Shown here piece after piece: positions 35,359-44,064 of a stretch of DNA of 64,000 bases. This DNA is from Brumimicrobium oceani (GTDB lineage: Bacteria > Bacteroidota > Bacteroidia > Flavobacteriales_D > Crocinitomicaceae). Position 1 is the stretch's first letter. Each line of letters starts with the position of its first letter. Where the stretch lies: the NCBI RefSeq assembly GCF_003143775.1, contig NZ_QFRJ01000007.1:124001-188000 (forward strand), written 5' to 3'. Made by a program: the position numbers and the translations under genes. The notes beneath the pieces were generated by a model. It had not been told where the DNA came from. It saw only the letters and a list, made by a program, of their open reading frames with translations, and searched no databases.

Positions 35359-35828
35359 GTTTTTGGCTGTAGGTTATAGGCTTTATCTACTTGCTGGAAT
35401 GAGATTGGCTCTTTGATTTTTACATTTAGAAAAAAATAGGCATAAAAAAGATCCTTCAATCGGAAAATCATAGATTTTCTCGATTTTCAGGATGACAGGC
35501 ACAGAGAGAGATATAATCAAAACGAGGTGGGTAAAATGATGGCGCGCAGGGCCATCATTTTACCCACCTCGTTTTGACCCCAAACCATACCAAACTGTCA
35601 TCCTGAAGTAAAACTCTAAAAACTTGTTTTTAATTTTTGCGAAGGAACTTTTACGGAGTCTTTTAACATTTTCAATAACATAAAAACTAATCGAAGGCAT
35701 TATCAAACTCACTTCATCAGCTGACGGAGAGATAAAGAGGGAGGACTTTGCTAAATGACAACAACTAAAAAGGCAATTTCAGATTTACAGGAAACATCTA
35801 GTTGGAACCACCTCAAAACTCTTACTCT
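35359..35828. other. Intergenic region holding repeat copy 2
   Basis: Carries the second 266-bp nested-palindrome copy (35425-35690). The rest (35691-35828) shows no gene or clear signal; it is the 3' flank of the minus-strand copper protein gene. Confidence 0.6.
35425..35690. repeat. 266-bp nested-palindrome element, copy 2
   Basis: Aligns with copy 1 over its whole length at an offset of 1450-1451 bp. The central stem is longer here: 27 bp perfect (35517-35543 with 35551-35577), loop GCGCAGG. The left outer arm AAAGATCCTTC is intact (35447-35457), but the right outer arm has become GAAGGAACTTTT (35641-35652), so the outer tier is decaying while the central stem is kept. Confidence 0.88.
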
Positions 35829-36995
35829 CTACTCTTTCACCACCTTAACCTGCATTCCCCCAAAACGCAACACATAAATCCCTTTATCGACATTCAATTG
35901 AATTTGATTTTGGCCTTTTTTTAGGTCACCTTGCCAGACTTCTTTTCCATTGAGATCTGTGATTGTTGCTGTGCCATTTTTTGGAATGTTGTCTATGGTG
36001 ATTTGGGAATCGAAGGGATTGGGGTAGAGGATTAGGGTTTCTAAATTTTGAGATATTGTGCTTGAGGTTGGTGAAATGTCTACGGGAATATAATTGGTAA
36101 AATATAGCTCATCATTATTCAAATCGTAATAATTTACTGTAATGCTATCGTTAATGGTGCTTTGCGGATAACCCACAACACCAAAGCGTTCTCCTGGAAA
36201 CATTTGTATTGTGTCTGTGACGAAACTATTGACTTCTCTCCCATCGCTTCCGTAAACTTTAACTTCTAAATCCTTTGGAAAAATAGTTTCTACGCGTCCA
36301 TAACCAGTATTTGCCAATCTCATGCCAATTGAATCTTCTATATCTCCCGTTATGGATTGATTTTTCACCTTTATTTCTGGACCAGCCCAACCATTCACCA
36401 TTCCATAATCTGCTTCATACAAATAGAAAGGGCCAGGCGAAAGTGCGTTGGTGTTCCAAGCAGAGTTTAATTCTGAAAACAAATAATTATATTCTTTCGT
36501 ATATTTTCCTGAGTTATTGTAAATCTGATTTTCTGTATTGGCATCAATAATGAAAATTCCATACATGCCCATGGCCAAGTGCAAAGTGGTTAAAACATGA
36601 CAATGGTAAATGTATGTTCCTGGTTCTTTACACACAAAAGTGTAGGTGAATTCTGCTCCGCCTCCATTGACCGAAGTGCTTGTGTGTGGCACGCCATCAT
36701 TGGCTTGATCAACATCTAAACCGTGCCAATGAATGGTATGATCTTCTGGCGAATCGTTTCTTAAATGAATAATTACTGTATCGCCAACATCAAATCTCAG
36801 AACCGGGCCTGGCAAAAATATTTTATTGTTCTGTGACGAAGGATCATCGATTCCATAGCCCCAAAAAACAATGTCTTGACCGTCGATTAATGTTTTTTGT
36901 CCGTTCATTTTAGAAACAAGGGAAACCTCTTTTACTTGTCCATTCAAAAAAGACAAACTAAATATAAAGCTGAAGATTAGCGTATAATTTTTCAT
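35829..36995 (-). CDS. Secreted multicopper oxidase-like cupredoxin with T9SS sorting domain
   Basis: A 388-residue protein. Signal peptide MKNYTLIFSFIFSLSFLNGQ; N-terminal cupredoxin domain with GPVLRFDVGDTVIIHL, the copper motif HTIHWHGLD (residues about 93-101), and YIYHCHVLTTLHLAMGMYG, which supplies the type 1 copper Cys, His and Met. A middle region (about 170-290) has no obvious motif. The C-terminal 70 residues are a T9SS sorting domain (YPNPFDSQITID to LRFGGMQVKVVKE). It overlaps the upstream gene by one base. Only half of a normal copper oxidase site set is present, so it probably acts with its neighbour. Confidence 0.86.
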   Translation of the reverse strand: MKNYTLIFSFIFSLSFLNGQVKEVSLVSKMNGQKTLIDGQDIVFWGYGIDDPSSQNNKIFLPGPVLRFDVGDTVIIHLRNDSPEDHTIHWHGLDVDQANDGVPHTSTSVNGGGAEFTYTFVCKEPGTYIYHCHVLTTLHLAMGMYGIFIIDANTENQIYNNSGKYTKEYNYLFSELNSAWNTNALSPGPFYLYEADYGMVNGWAGPEIKVKNQSITGDIEDSIGMRLANTGYGRVETIFPKDLEVKVYGSDGREVNSFVTDTIQMFPGERFGVVGYPQSTINDSITVNYYDLNNDELYFTNYIPVDISPTSSTISQNLETLILYPNPFDSQITIDNIPKNGTATITDLNGKEVWQGDLKKGQNQIQLNVDKGIYVLRFGGMQVKVVKE

Positions 36996-37849
36996 TATGG
37001 ATTGATTTTTAACATGGTCATCATCCCAGAAGGATAATTATTATTGTAAATAACGGTGACCAAATTATGATTGTGAACTGGATAAGTCCCGGGCTGATCT
37101 GGCACAAGTCTCAAAGTCATTGTTTCATTCTTGTAAATCGGAAAACTATCTTTTGACCAACCAATACGGTCACTTTGAACCGATGCACCCATTATTGTAA
37201 TGTGGTATCCATGAAAATGAATATTGTGAACCATATTTCCAGAATTCAACACAGAAATTATAATCGTGTCTCCAACATTTCCATAAATAATAGCATTGCT
37301 CGTATCCATTGGCGCCAAAGGATCTGCATTAATCGTAAACACATTGGGCTGATAATTTGAAGGAATATTCAACACATTCGTTAATGCGATTTCTTGAGAC
37401 AAATCAGCGTTCATATCCCACAAATCCCAACTGTAAAGATAATCTCCGTGTAAACCAATTCTTAAAATGCACGCAGCACCTAATAAATCACCTTCAATTG
37501 TTGAAGATAAAATAGCATGTGTTCCAGAAGGCAATATGGGCAAATTGACTGTTATTGTGTCTTCGGAACCAATATTCCAAGTCAAAGATGAATTGGTATT
37601 CAGATAAAAATCGTAAGAAATGGTATCCGTATTTATAAGTGTAAAGGCATTTGTTACACCTTCCGTTAAATTCAAAACTGCATTATCAAATTGCACAGGA
37701 TTCAGGCTATCTGAAATAACTCCTTTCTGAAAACCCGTTCCATTGTAAGTAACATTTGTTTTAAGGATAAAAAGCGTATCATTTAACGCAGCATAAGTGG
37801 AACAACTAAATGTGATGATAAAAATTGAAATGATTGTCTTTAAAGTCAT
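36995..37849 (-). CDS. Secreted cupredoxin / multicopper oxidase-like partner protein
   Basis: A 284-residue protein with signal peptide MTLKTIISIFIITFSCSTYA. It has a cupredoxin-like domain with VGDTIIISVLNSGNMVHNIHFHGYHI (HxHG) and a C-terminal TYPVHNHNLVTVIYNN. In copper oxidases the last motif is HCH; here it is HNH, so the type 1 copper Cys is missing while His ligands of the type 2/3 type remain. It has no sorting domain. The stop overlaps the start of the next cupredoxin gene by one base. Together they may form one split enzyme; that is inference. Confidence 0.8.
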   Translation of the reverse strand: MTLKTIISIFIITFSCSTYAALNDTLFILKTNVTYNGTGFQKGVISDSLNPVQFDNAVLNLTEGVTNAFTLINTDTISYDFYLNTNSSLTWNIGSEDTITVNLPILPSGTHAILSSTIEGDLLGAACILRIGLHGDYLYSWDLWDMNADLSQEIALTNVLNIPSNYQPNVFTINADPLAPMDTSNAIIYGNVGDTIIISVLNSGNMVHNIHFHGYHITIMGASVQSDRIGWSKDSFPIYKNETMTLRLVPDQPGTYPVHNHNLVTVIYNNNYPSGMMTMLKINP

Positions 37850-38285
37850 CTGTCCGAATTAAATGAGTTGTGTTCTGAATAGGTTATAAAATTACGATAA
37901 ATTTCACAGGTGATAAAACTGTTTTTAATTTTGATGTGTTTTCGAGAAGACATTATTTCGGTTGTTTCAATATATCGAGATACTCCCCAACACCGCTAAA
38001 GATCCTTCAATCGGAAAATCATAGACTTTCTCGATTTTCAGGTTGACAGGTGCAGAAAGGGACAAAGTCAAAAAAAGGGGAATACCCGCCGTTTCGAAAT
38101 TCTCAGGATGGTTTTTCGTTGACAGAGCTTGTTTAGGGTACCGCAGTCACCCAAGCTCCACCCGAATTAAAATCGGGCAAAAACACCCGAATTGTCAGGA
38201 AAAAAACTACTTTTGAAGATTGTAAAAAATTGGAATTAGTTCGATTTGTTTACACCAAGTCTTTAATAACTAACAGAAAAGGAAA
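37850..38285. other. Intergenic region with truncated nested-element copy
   Basis: No gene. From 37997 to about 38070 it repeats the left half of the nested palindrome (AAAGATCCTTCAATCGG, GAAAATCATAGACTTTC, TTTTCAGGTTGACAGG), then diverges before the central stem. Around 38157-38215 there are short inverted CCCGAATT/AATTCGGG pieces. The promoter of the dut operon should lie in 38215-38285 but no clear element was seen. Confidence 0.55.
37997..38070. repeat. Nested-palindrome element, left-half fragment
   Basis: Matches the first about 70 bp of the elements at 33975 and 35425, with several substitutions (for example GACTTTC for GATTTTC and GGTTGACAGG for GGATGACAGG). The central 24-27 bp stem and right half are missing. 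Confidence 0.65.
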
Positions 38286-38720
38286 ATGAAAGTAAAAATC
38301 ATAAATCGCTCTAAGCACGATTTGCCAAAATATGAAACGAAAGCTTCTGCTGGCGTGGATTTACGTGCAAATATTGAGGAGCCATTTACACTTCAATCAT
38401 TGGAGCGTACATTGATTAAAACAGGATTGTTTTTAGAGATTCCTGAAAAATATGAAGCCCAAGTAAGACCAAGAAGTGGATTAGCCATAAAACATGGTAT
38501 TACCGTTTTAAATAGCCCTGGAACAATCGATGCAGATTACCGAGGTGAAGTAGGCGTAATTTTAGTGAATCTTTCAAACGAACCTTTCGTTATTGAAGAC
38601 GGAGACAGAATTGCACAAATGGTTTTCTCGAAAGTGAAACAAGCCGAATTTATATTAACTGAAGAATTAACAGAAACCGACCGCGGAGAAGGCGGATTTG
38701 GAAGCACCGGAAAAAAATAA
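38286..38720 (+). CDS. dut: dUTP diphosphatase
   Basis: A 144-residue trimeric dUTPase with all five family motifs in order: [44 protein letters not shown] (uracil-binding hairpin with catalytic Asp), GDRIAQMVF, and the flexible C-terminal arm [11 protein letters not shown]. It hydrolyses dUTP to dUMP, keeping uracil out of DNA. It is the first gene of a five-gene plus-strand operon, with only 3 bp to the next start. Confidence 0.96.
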   Translation: MKVKIINRSKHDLPKYETKASAGVDLRANIEEPFTLQSLERTLIKTGLFLEIPEKYEAQVRPRSGLAIKHGITVLNSPGTIDADYRGEVGVILVNLSNEPFVIEDGDRIAQMVFSKVKQAEFILTEELTETDRGEGGFGSTGKK

Positions 38721-38723
38721 ATC

Positions 38724-39734
38724 ATGAAAATAATCGTACCCATGGCGGGAAGAGGTTCTCGTCTTAGACCACACACCTTAACAGTACCAAAACCATTAGT
38801 TCCTGTAGGAGGAAAGCCAATTGTGCACCGTCTTGTAGAAGATATTGCAGGAGTTTGCAGCGATCCAATCACGGAAATTGCATTTGTCATTGGAGATTTT
38901 GGCCCAGAAGCTGAAAAAGAATTAATCGCAGTAGCGGAAAGTTTGGGCGCTAAAGGAAGCATCCATTATCAAACCGAACCTTTAGGAACAGCGCATGCCG
39001 TTTTATGTGCCGAGGAAAAATTGGATGGTCCTGTTGTTGTGGCTTTCGCAGACACATTGTTTAAAGCAGACTTCAAAATTGACCCGAACGACGATGGTAT
39101 TTTATGGGTGAAGCAAATTGAAGACCCAAGTGCTTTTGGCGTAATCAAAATGAATGAAAAGAATGAAATTGTTGATTTCGTAGAAAAACCACAAACTTTC
39201 GTTTCAGATCTAGCCATGATTGGAATTTATTATTTCAAAGAAGCAGCAGATTTAAGAACAGAATTGAACTATTTAATCGATAATGACGTTATCAAGGGCG
39301 GGGAATACCAATTGCCAGACGCATTAAGAAGATTAACAGAAAAAGGTAAAATATTTAAGCCTGGAAAGGTAAATGCTTGGTTGGATTGTGGTAATAAAGT
39401 TGTTACAGTAGATGCCAACAAACATATTTTAAACTTCGATCAAGAGAAAAATGTTGAATTGGTTGATGCTTCTGCAAAAATCAACAACAGTGTGGTAATT
39501 CACCCTTGTTTTATTGGCAAGAATGTTGTTTTGAACAACAGCGTTGTAGGTCCTCATGTATCTATTGGAGCGGATTCTACTGTGAATGGAAGTGTAATTC
39601 AAAACACAATTATTCAAGGGAATACTAAAATAGAAGGTGCAAACTTGAAAGATTCCATGGTAGGTAATCATGCGAATATTAAACAAACTCCCAACAATTT
39701 AAGTGCTGGAGATTATACCACGTTAGACATTTAA
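38724..39734 (+). CDS. Sugar-1-phosphate nucleotidyltransferase with left-handed beta-helix tail
   Basis: A 336-residue protein. The N-terminal nucleotidyltransferase begins with the signature MKIIVPMAGRGSRLRPHTL...KPLVPVGGKPI, with FADTLF as the metal-binding Asp region and WVKQIEDPSAFGVIK. From about residue 245 the sequence has hexapeptide-like repeats (VIHPCFIGKNVVLNNSVVG) of a beta-helix. Family members make NDP-sugars. The short acyltransferase-like tail resembles bifunctional glucose-1-phosphate thymidylyltransferase relatives; no acetyltransferase residues could be assigned. It overlaps the next gene by one base. Confidence 0.88.
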   Translation: MKIIVPMAGRGSRLRPHTLTVPKPLVPVGGKPIVHRLVEDIAGVCSDPITEIAFVIGDFGPEAEKELIAVAESLGAKGSIHYQTEPLGTAHAVLCAEEKLDGPVVVAFADTLFKADFKIDPNDDGILWVKQIEDPSAFGVIKMNEKNEIVDFVEKPQTFVSDLAMIGIYYFKEAADLRTELNYLIDNDVIKGGEYQLPDALRRLTEKGKIFKPGKVNAWLDCGNKVVTVDANKHILNFDQEKNVELVDASAKINNSVVIHPCFIGKNVVLNNSVVGPHVSIGADSTVNGSVIQNTIIQGNTKIEGANLKDSMVGNHANIKQTPNNLSAGDYTTLDI

Positions 39735-41473
39735 TGAAAAAATTCTTCTTCATATCATCCTTAATACTGTTCCCGCTGACTCCAATTTTGGGTCAAAAGG
39801 GGAAGGAAAACTCCATGCAGGAACAAGTATTGGATGATGTTGAAGCGCTTTCATCAAAAAACTATCCTTACATCGAGCAGTTTCATGAAGCGGTTCGAGA
39901 AAAAATGTCAGGAAATTATAGCGAAGCCAAAAAACTGTTCAACAAATGTTTAGAAATTAAACAAGATGACGACGCGGTTTATTTTGGTTTAGCAGAAATA
40001 GCAAAAGCAGAAAACAAGGTCATAGGTGCCTTAGAAAATTTTCAGAAAGCCTACGAAATTGACAAAACAAACATCTCTTATTTGCAAGAGTTGGCCTACA
40101 TTCATTTTGAAAGGGCGAATTTCGAACAAGCAGAACATCTGTTTAAAGAAATGGTGGAGCGTGAGCCAAGAAACTTAGATTTTCGATACGGATACAGTAA
40201 AGTGCTCATTTACAACAAGGCTTACCAATTGGCCATTGACGAATTAAATAGCTTGCAAAATCAAGCAGGAATTGTTCCTGAGTTGATGATGATGAAGGCA
40301 GATTTATATTCAGAAATCAAAGAATTTGAAAAAGCAGAGGAAACTTTATTGCTTTTAAAAAAGGAATACCCTGCCGATAAGGAAGTGCTTAATCACATTA
40401 TTGCTTTTTATGAGCAACGTGGAAAAAAGGAAAAAGCCGTAGCATTGGTGAATGAATTAGCCAAAGACAATCCCGAAAATGGGAATGCACAATTTATCTT
40501 GGCAAGCAATTTAATAGATCAGGGAAAGTTTGAAGAATTCTTTAAAATTGCCCCTGGGATATTAGAGAACAGTCAAGTGGATGTAGAGCAAAAGCTCTTC
40601 GTTTTTGACCACCTGATAAAGCAAAAAGGAACAGAAGATCCTTTGGTTTTAGCAATGGCAGAGAAATTTTATCAAGGGCATTCAGAAGATTTGGAAGTGG
40701 CTTCAAAATATGTAAATATTCTAATGTATGAAGGAAGGTCGAAAGAAGCATTGCGTGTAGCAAGGAAGGCTACTCAAGATAATTCAAATAATTTCGAGTC
40801 TTGGCGAATGGCACTCTCTGTAGCGTCCACTTTTCTGGATTACCAAGCCCTTTATGAAGATGGGAAGTCAGCATTAGAACTTTTCCCCAATATTCCATTT
40901 GTTTATTTTGCCGCTGCAGAAGGCGCGTTGTACACCAATCATCCAGATGAAGCAATGCAATATTTGGCGGGAGGTGAAATTTACCTTTTAGACGATAAAA
41001 AGAAAGCGTCTTTGTTTTCCATGCGAAAAGGAGAGGTCTATTTTTACACCAAAGAGTACAAGAAAGGAATAGTCGCTTTTGAGAAAGCACTCAATCTAAA
41101 TCCAGAAGACCAAAACACGCAAGTTACTTATGCTTTGGCCTTAAGTAAAGCGAATATAGCCACAGATATTGCTGCGGAAATGTTAGGCAAAATAGCGGAA
41201 AAGAATAGAGGCAGAGACTTCTATTTAGCCAAAGCGATGTTAGCTGCCAATGAAAATAACTTAAGAGAAGCAATTGATCTTTTAGAGAAAGGAATTAGTA
41301 AAAAGCATAATATTGCAGAACTTCTTGATTATTTGGGAGATTTACATTTTAAAAATCAATCTTTGTCTAAAGCAAAAGAAGCATGGAACCAAGCTTTAAC
41401 AGCTGAATCACGAAATAAAAATTTACCAAAAAAGATAAACGAAGAAAAACTTTATGCTCCAAAATATTACTAA
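39734..41473 (+). CDS. Secreted tetratricopeptide repeat protein
   Basis: A 579-residue protein: signal peptide MKKFFFISSLILFPLTPILG, then more than ten helix-turn-helix TPR units (for example YFGLAEIAKAENKVIGALENFQKAYEID, GYSKVLIYNKAYQLAIDEL and the last, LLDYLGDLHFKNQSLSKAKEAWNQAL). TPR proteins act as scaffolds; this one should be periplasmic. It lies between the nucleotidyltransferase (1-bp overlap) and the DUF4292 lipoprotein (20-bp overlap), a gene order I recall from other Bacteroidota. It may link envelope components; the partner is unknown. Confidence 0.88.
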   Translation: MKKFFFISSLILFPLTPILGQKGKENSMQEQVLDDVEALSSKNYPYIEQFHEAVREKMSGNYSEAKKLFNKCLEIKQDDDAVYFGLAEIAKAENKVIGALENFQKAYEIDKTNISYLQELAYIHFERANFEQAEHLFKEMVEREPRNLDFRYGYSKVLIYNKAYQLAIDELNSLQNQAGIVPELMMMKADLYSEIKEFEKAEETLLLLKKEYPADKEVLNHIIAFYEQRGKKEKAVALVNELAKDNPENGNAQFILASNLIDQGKFEEFFKIAPGILENSQVDVEQKLFVFDHLIKQKGTEDPLVLAMAEKFYQGHSEDLEVASKYVNILMYEGRSKEALRVARKATQDNSNNFESWRMALSVASTFLDYQALYEDGKSALELFPNIPFVYFAAAEGALYTNHPDEAMQYLAGGEIYLLDDKKKASLFSMRKGEVYFYTKEYKKGIVAFEKALNLNPEDQNTQVTYALALSKANIATDIAAEMLGKIAEKNRGRDFYLAKAMLAANENNLREAIDLLEKGISKKHNIAELLDYLGDLHFKNQSLSKAKEAWNQALTAESRNKNLPKKINEEKLYAPKYY

Positions 41474-42266
41474 ATATATTTTCTCAGTACTCTTATTTTC
41501 ATCGCTTGTTGCGTGTGGAAGCAAGAGAAATATGGACCTTGAAAACACAGATAAACTTCCAAAAGTGAAAGAGGAAATACTCATCAATCGCTTGGATAGT
41601 CTATCAAAACAACGTGCAGATCACTTTTATACCAAGTTGAGTTCTAAATATTCTGATAGTAAGTACAACGTTTCTTTTAAAACTTCCATTCGCATGCGGG
41701 CAGACAGTGCTTTTCATGCTTTGATTACTTTTGCGCGTATTCCTATATACAACGTGATGGTTACACCCGACACTTTAACCATGGTAGACAAGCGCAACAA
41801 TTGTTTTATGATAGAAAACATGGAATACCTGAAAACTACATTTGGAGTAGATTTCAAACATAAAAACATTGAAGAATTAGTCTTAGGTCTGCCAATTGCT
41901 TGGGATAAGGACACAGAATATCAGCAAATCAAAGACCCATACAACTATGTGGTTTCATCACTTTCTAAGCGAAGAATAAGAAGGCAAGACAGTGAAGAAG
42001 AAGTCATTATTCGCTATTTTCTAAGCGAAGACACAGAGTCTCTGAAAAAGGTAATTATCGACAGTCCAAAAGATACTACAACGATCACAGTTAACTATTA
42101 TGGTCGAGAAATGGTTTCAGGATTTAGCATTCCGCTAGAGGGAAATATTAATGTAGAAACTCCTCGCGATACTCTATTTGTAGACTTTCAATATAATAAA
42201 ACAAGTGTAAATGATCCGAGGGTATTGTATTTGTCTATCCCGAATAAATATGAAAAGTGTGAATAG
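41454..42266 (+). CDS. DUF4292 lipoprotein
   Basis: A 270-residue lipoprotein with signal peptide MLQNITKYIFSVLLFSSLVAC; the lipobox Cys is residue 21. The mature domain includes SFKTSIRMRADSAFHALITFARIPIYNVMVTPDTLTMVDKR, matching the DUF4292 family, which resembles LolA/LolB-like beta-sheet lipid carriers. A LolB-type function is inference from fold resemblance. It overlaps the TPR gene by 20 bp and the peptidase-like gene by 17 bp, so the operon is tightly coupled. Confidence 0.85.
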   Translation: MLQNITKYIFSVLLFSSLVACGSKRNMDLENTDKLPKVKEEILINRLDSLSKQRADHFYTKLSSKYSDSKYNVSFKTSIRMRADSAFHALITFARIPIYNVMVTPDTLTMVDKRNNCFMIENMEYLKTTFGVDFKHKNIEELVLGLPIAWDKDTEYQQIKDPYNYVVSSLSKRRIRRQDSEEEVIIRYFLSEDTESLKKVIIDSPKDTTTITVNYYGREMVSGFSIPLEGNINVETPRDTLFVDFQYNKTSVNDPRVLYLSIPNKYEKCE

Positions 42267-43575
42267 GAACATCATCTTACTTTTTTCAATTCTTTTTATT
42301 ACTGCTGCCCAATTATGGGCTCAGCCAGGATCACAACGCTTAAAAAACGAACAAAAAGCGCTTGAAAAACAGATTTCAACCACAAAAACCTTACTGGAAA
42401 AGTCTAAAAAAAACACACAGCTTTCATTAGAAGAAGTCAATTTAATAGATCGTCAAGTGGAATATCGTGAGCGTTTGTTGCGAAATATTGACAATCAGAT
42501 CCGCTCTTCAGAATTAAAAATAGAACAAAAGGAAGGTAGAATACAGGAATTGAATGCAGAAATTGAAAGATTAAAAAAGCAATACGCAGAACTTCTTCTT
42601 TATGCATACAAAAAACGGAATAAGTATGGAGATTTAATGTTTATTTTCAGTGCAAAGACAGTTGAAGAAGCATTAAAAAGAAAGCTATACCTTGAAAAGC
42701 TCGCAGAGATTCAGCAAAAGCAAATGCGCTTAATTCAACAGAACACAGATTTATTGAAAGAAGAGATTAAAGCGTTGGACGAAGAGAAAAAGAAACAAGT
42801 TGAGCTAGCTGGTCAAAAACGGATAGAGCGCGCTGAAATCATTAAAACGAAGAAGGAAAAAGAAGAAATCTATAAACGATTTAAAGAACAAGAAGACGAA
42901 TTACTTCGGGCGTTAAAAAAGCAAGAAGAAGACAAAGAGCGCTTAAAGCAAGAAATTGCCGCAGCCATTCAAAAGGAAATTGCTGCAGAACGCGCAAGAA
43001 TAGAAAAAGCAAGACGTGAAGCCGCCGCTGCCGAAGCCAGGAGGAAAGCAGAAGAAGCCAAAAGGAATGCCAATACGCCAACGGTAGAAAAAGAAGCTCC
43101 GAAAAAAGTAGAACGAGAATTCTCATTAACCGCCGAGGCAGCATTAATTGGGGAGAATTTTGCTTCCAACAAAGGAAAACTTCCATGGCCAGTTGAAAAA
43201 GGAACAATCACTCAAAACTATGGTAAAAACAAGCACCCAAGCCTACCCAATGTTTTCACCCAAAACAACGGAGTAGACATCAGTACGCCTAAAAACGCGA
43301 ATGTATTGGCGGTATTCAAAGGAGAAGTTACGAGTGTAATCAACATTCCTGGGGCAGGAAAAGTAGTCATCATCAAGCATGGAGATTACAGAACGGTTTA
43401 TTCCAACCTGCAAGACGTTTACGTAACGAAAGGAAGCGTTGTAAACACAAAAACCGCAATTGGCTCATTACTCCCCAATTCCGCAGGAGACATTTCCGTA
43501 GCCCATTTCGAAGTTCACCACGTAAAAGGAAATTCTGTAAGCCAATTGAACCCAAATCTGTGGATTGCAAAATAA
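42250..43575 (+). CDS. EnvC/NlpD-like murein hydrolase activator (degenerate M23/LytM domain)
   Basis: Start at 42250 gives a signal peptide (MKSVNRNIILLFSILFITAAQLWAQ); the frame is open further upstream but only reads the previous gene. Residues about 25-285 form long coiled coils rich in Glu, Lys and Arg; residues about 310-441 are a LytM fold. The metal His-x3-Asp of active enzymes reads NNGVD, so the first zinc ligand is Asn, and the LxHFE-x-R end reads AHFEVHH. Loss of a ligand is typical of EnvC-type proteins that switch on amidases instead of cutting murein themselves. Last gene of the dut operon; a 22-bp-stem palindrome at 43578-43621 follows. Confidence 0.88.
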   Translation: MKSVNRNIILLFSILFITAAQLWAQPGSQRLKNEQKALEKQISTTKTLLEKSKKNTQLSLEEVNLIDRQVEYRERLLRNIDNQIRSSELKIEQKEGRIQELNAEIERLKKQYAELLLYAYKKRNKYGDLMFIFSAKTVEEALKRKLYLEKLAEIQQKQMRLIQQNTDLLKEEIKALDEEKKKQVELAGQKRIERAEIIKTKKEKEEIYKRFKEQEDELLRALKKQEEDKERLKQEIAAAIQKEIAAERARIEKARREAAAAEARRKAEEAKRNANTPTVEKEAPKKVEREFSLTAEAALIGENFASNKGKLPWPVEKGTITQNYGKNKHPSLPNVFTQNNGVDISTPKNANVLAVFKGEVTSVINIPGAGKVVIIKHGDYRTVYSNLQDVYVTKGSVVNTKTAIGSLLPNSAGDISVAHFEVHHVKGNSVSQLNPNLWIAK

Positions 43576-43577
43576 TT

Positions 43578-43646
43578 TTTCACCCGTAGAGGCGCAATGC
43601 ATTGCGCCTCCACGGGTGAAAATGCATTGCGCCTCCACGGGTGAAA
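43578..43646. repeat. Long palindrome with a duplicated right arm
   Basis: Arms TTTCACCCGTAGAGGCGCAA... and its inverse (43578-43599 with 43600-43621) pair over 22 bp with one mismatch (A opposite C), centred on CAATGCATTG. The right arm is repeated once more at 43622-43646. It could serve as a terminator for the EnvC-like gene, although it is not followed by a run of T. Confidence 0.7.
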
Positions 43647-43667
43647 ACAGAGTGAGACAGAGAAAGA

Positions 43668-43990
43668 GAAAATGAGCACCGCTCACAAAAAAGATCTGCG
43701 CAATCTGCGAAAATCCGCGGGAACCCAAATGAGCACCGCTCACAAAAAAGATCCACGAAATCAGCGCAAGAAAATAAAGGAGCACCAGCGACCCAAAAAA
43801 AAGATCTGCGCAATCTGCGAAAATCCGCGGGAACCCAAAAGAGCACCGCTCACAAAAAAGATCCACGGAAATCCACGAAATCTGCGGGAGAAAATAATTG
43901 AGCACCAGCGACCCAAAAAAAGATCTGCGCAATCTGCGAAAATCCGCGGGAACCCAAATGAGCGCCAGCGACCCAAAAAAATCCACCGAA
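43668..43990. repeat. Tandem array B, related to array A
   Basis: About six imperfect units of 55-63 bp. Each has GATCTGCGCAATCTGCG, AAAATCCGCGGGAACCC, AAATGAGCACC and either GCTCACAAAAAA or AGCGACCCAAAAAA; the two junction forms alternate. Two units have GATCCACGAAATC in place of GATCTGCGCAATC. Compared with array A the units are more diverged from one another. As there, frames open across the array are artefacts. Confidence 0.88.
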
Positions 43991-44008
43991 ACCACCCCAC
44001 TACAAACC

Positions 44009-44037
44009 AAAAAAGGGAACTCCTTTTAAGAATTCCC
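44009..44037 (-). terminator. Intrinsic terminator for the 53-codon gene
   Basis: On the minus strand, 28 bases after the stop codon at 44065, GGGAATTC...AGTTCCC forms a short stem (44015-44037) followed by TTTTTT (44014-44009). Supports a real transcription unit for the small gene. Confidence 0.6.
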
Positions 44038-44064
44038 AGTAATATTATATTAAAAAAACAGTCT

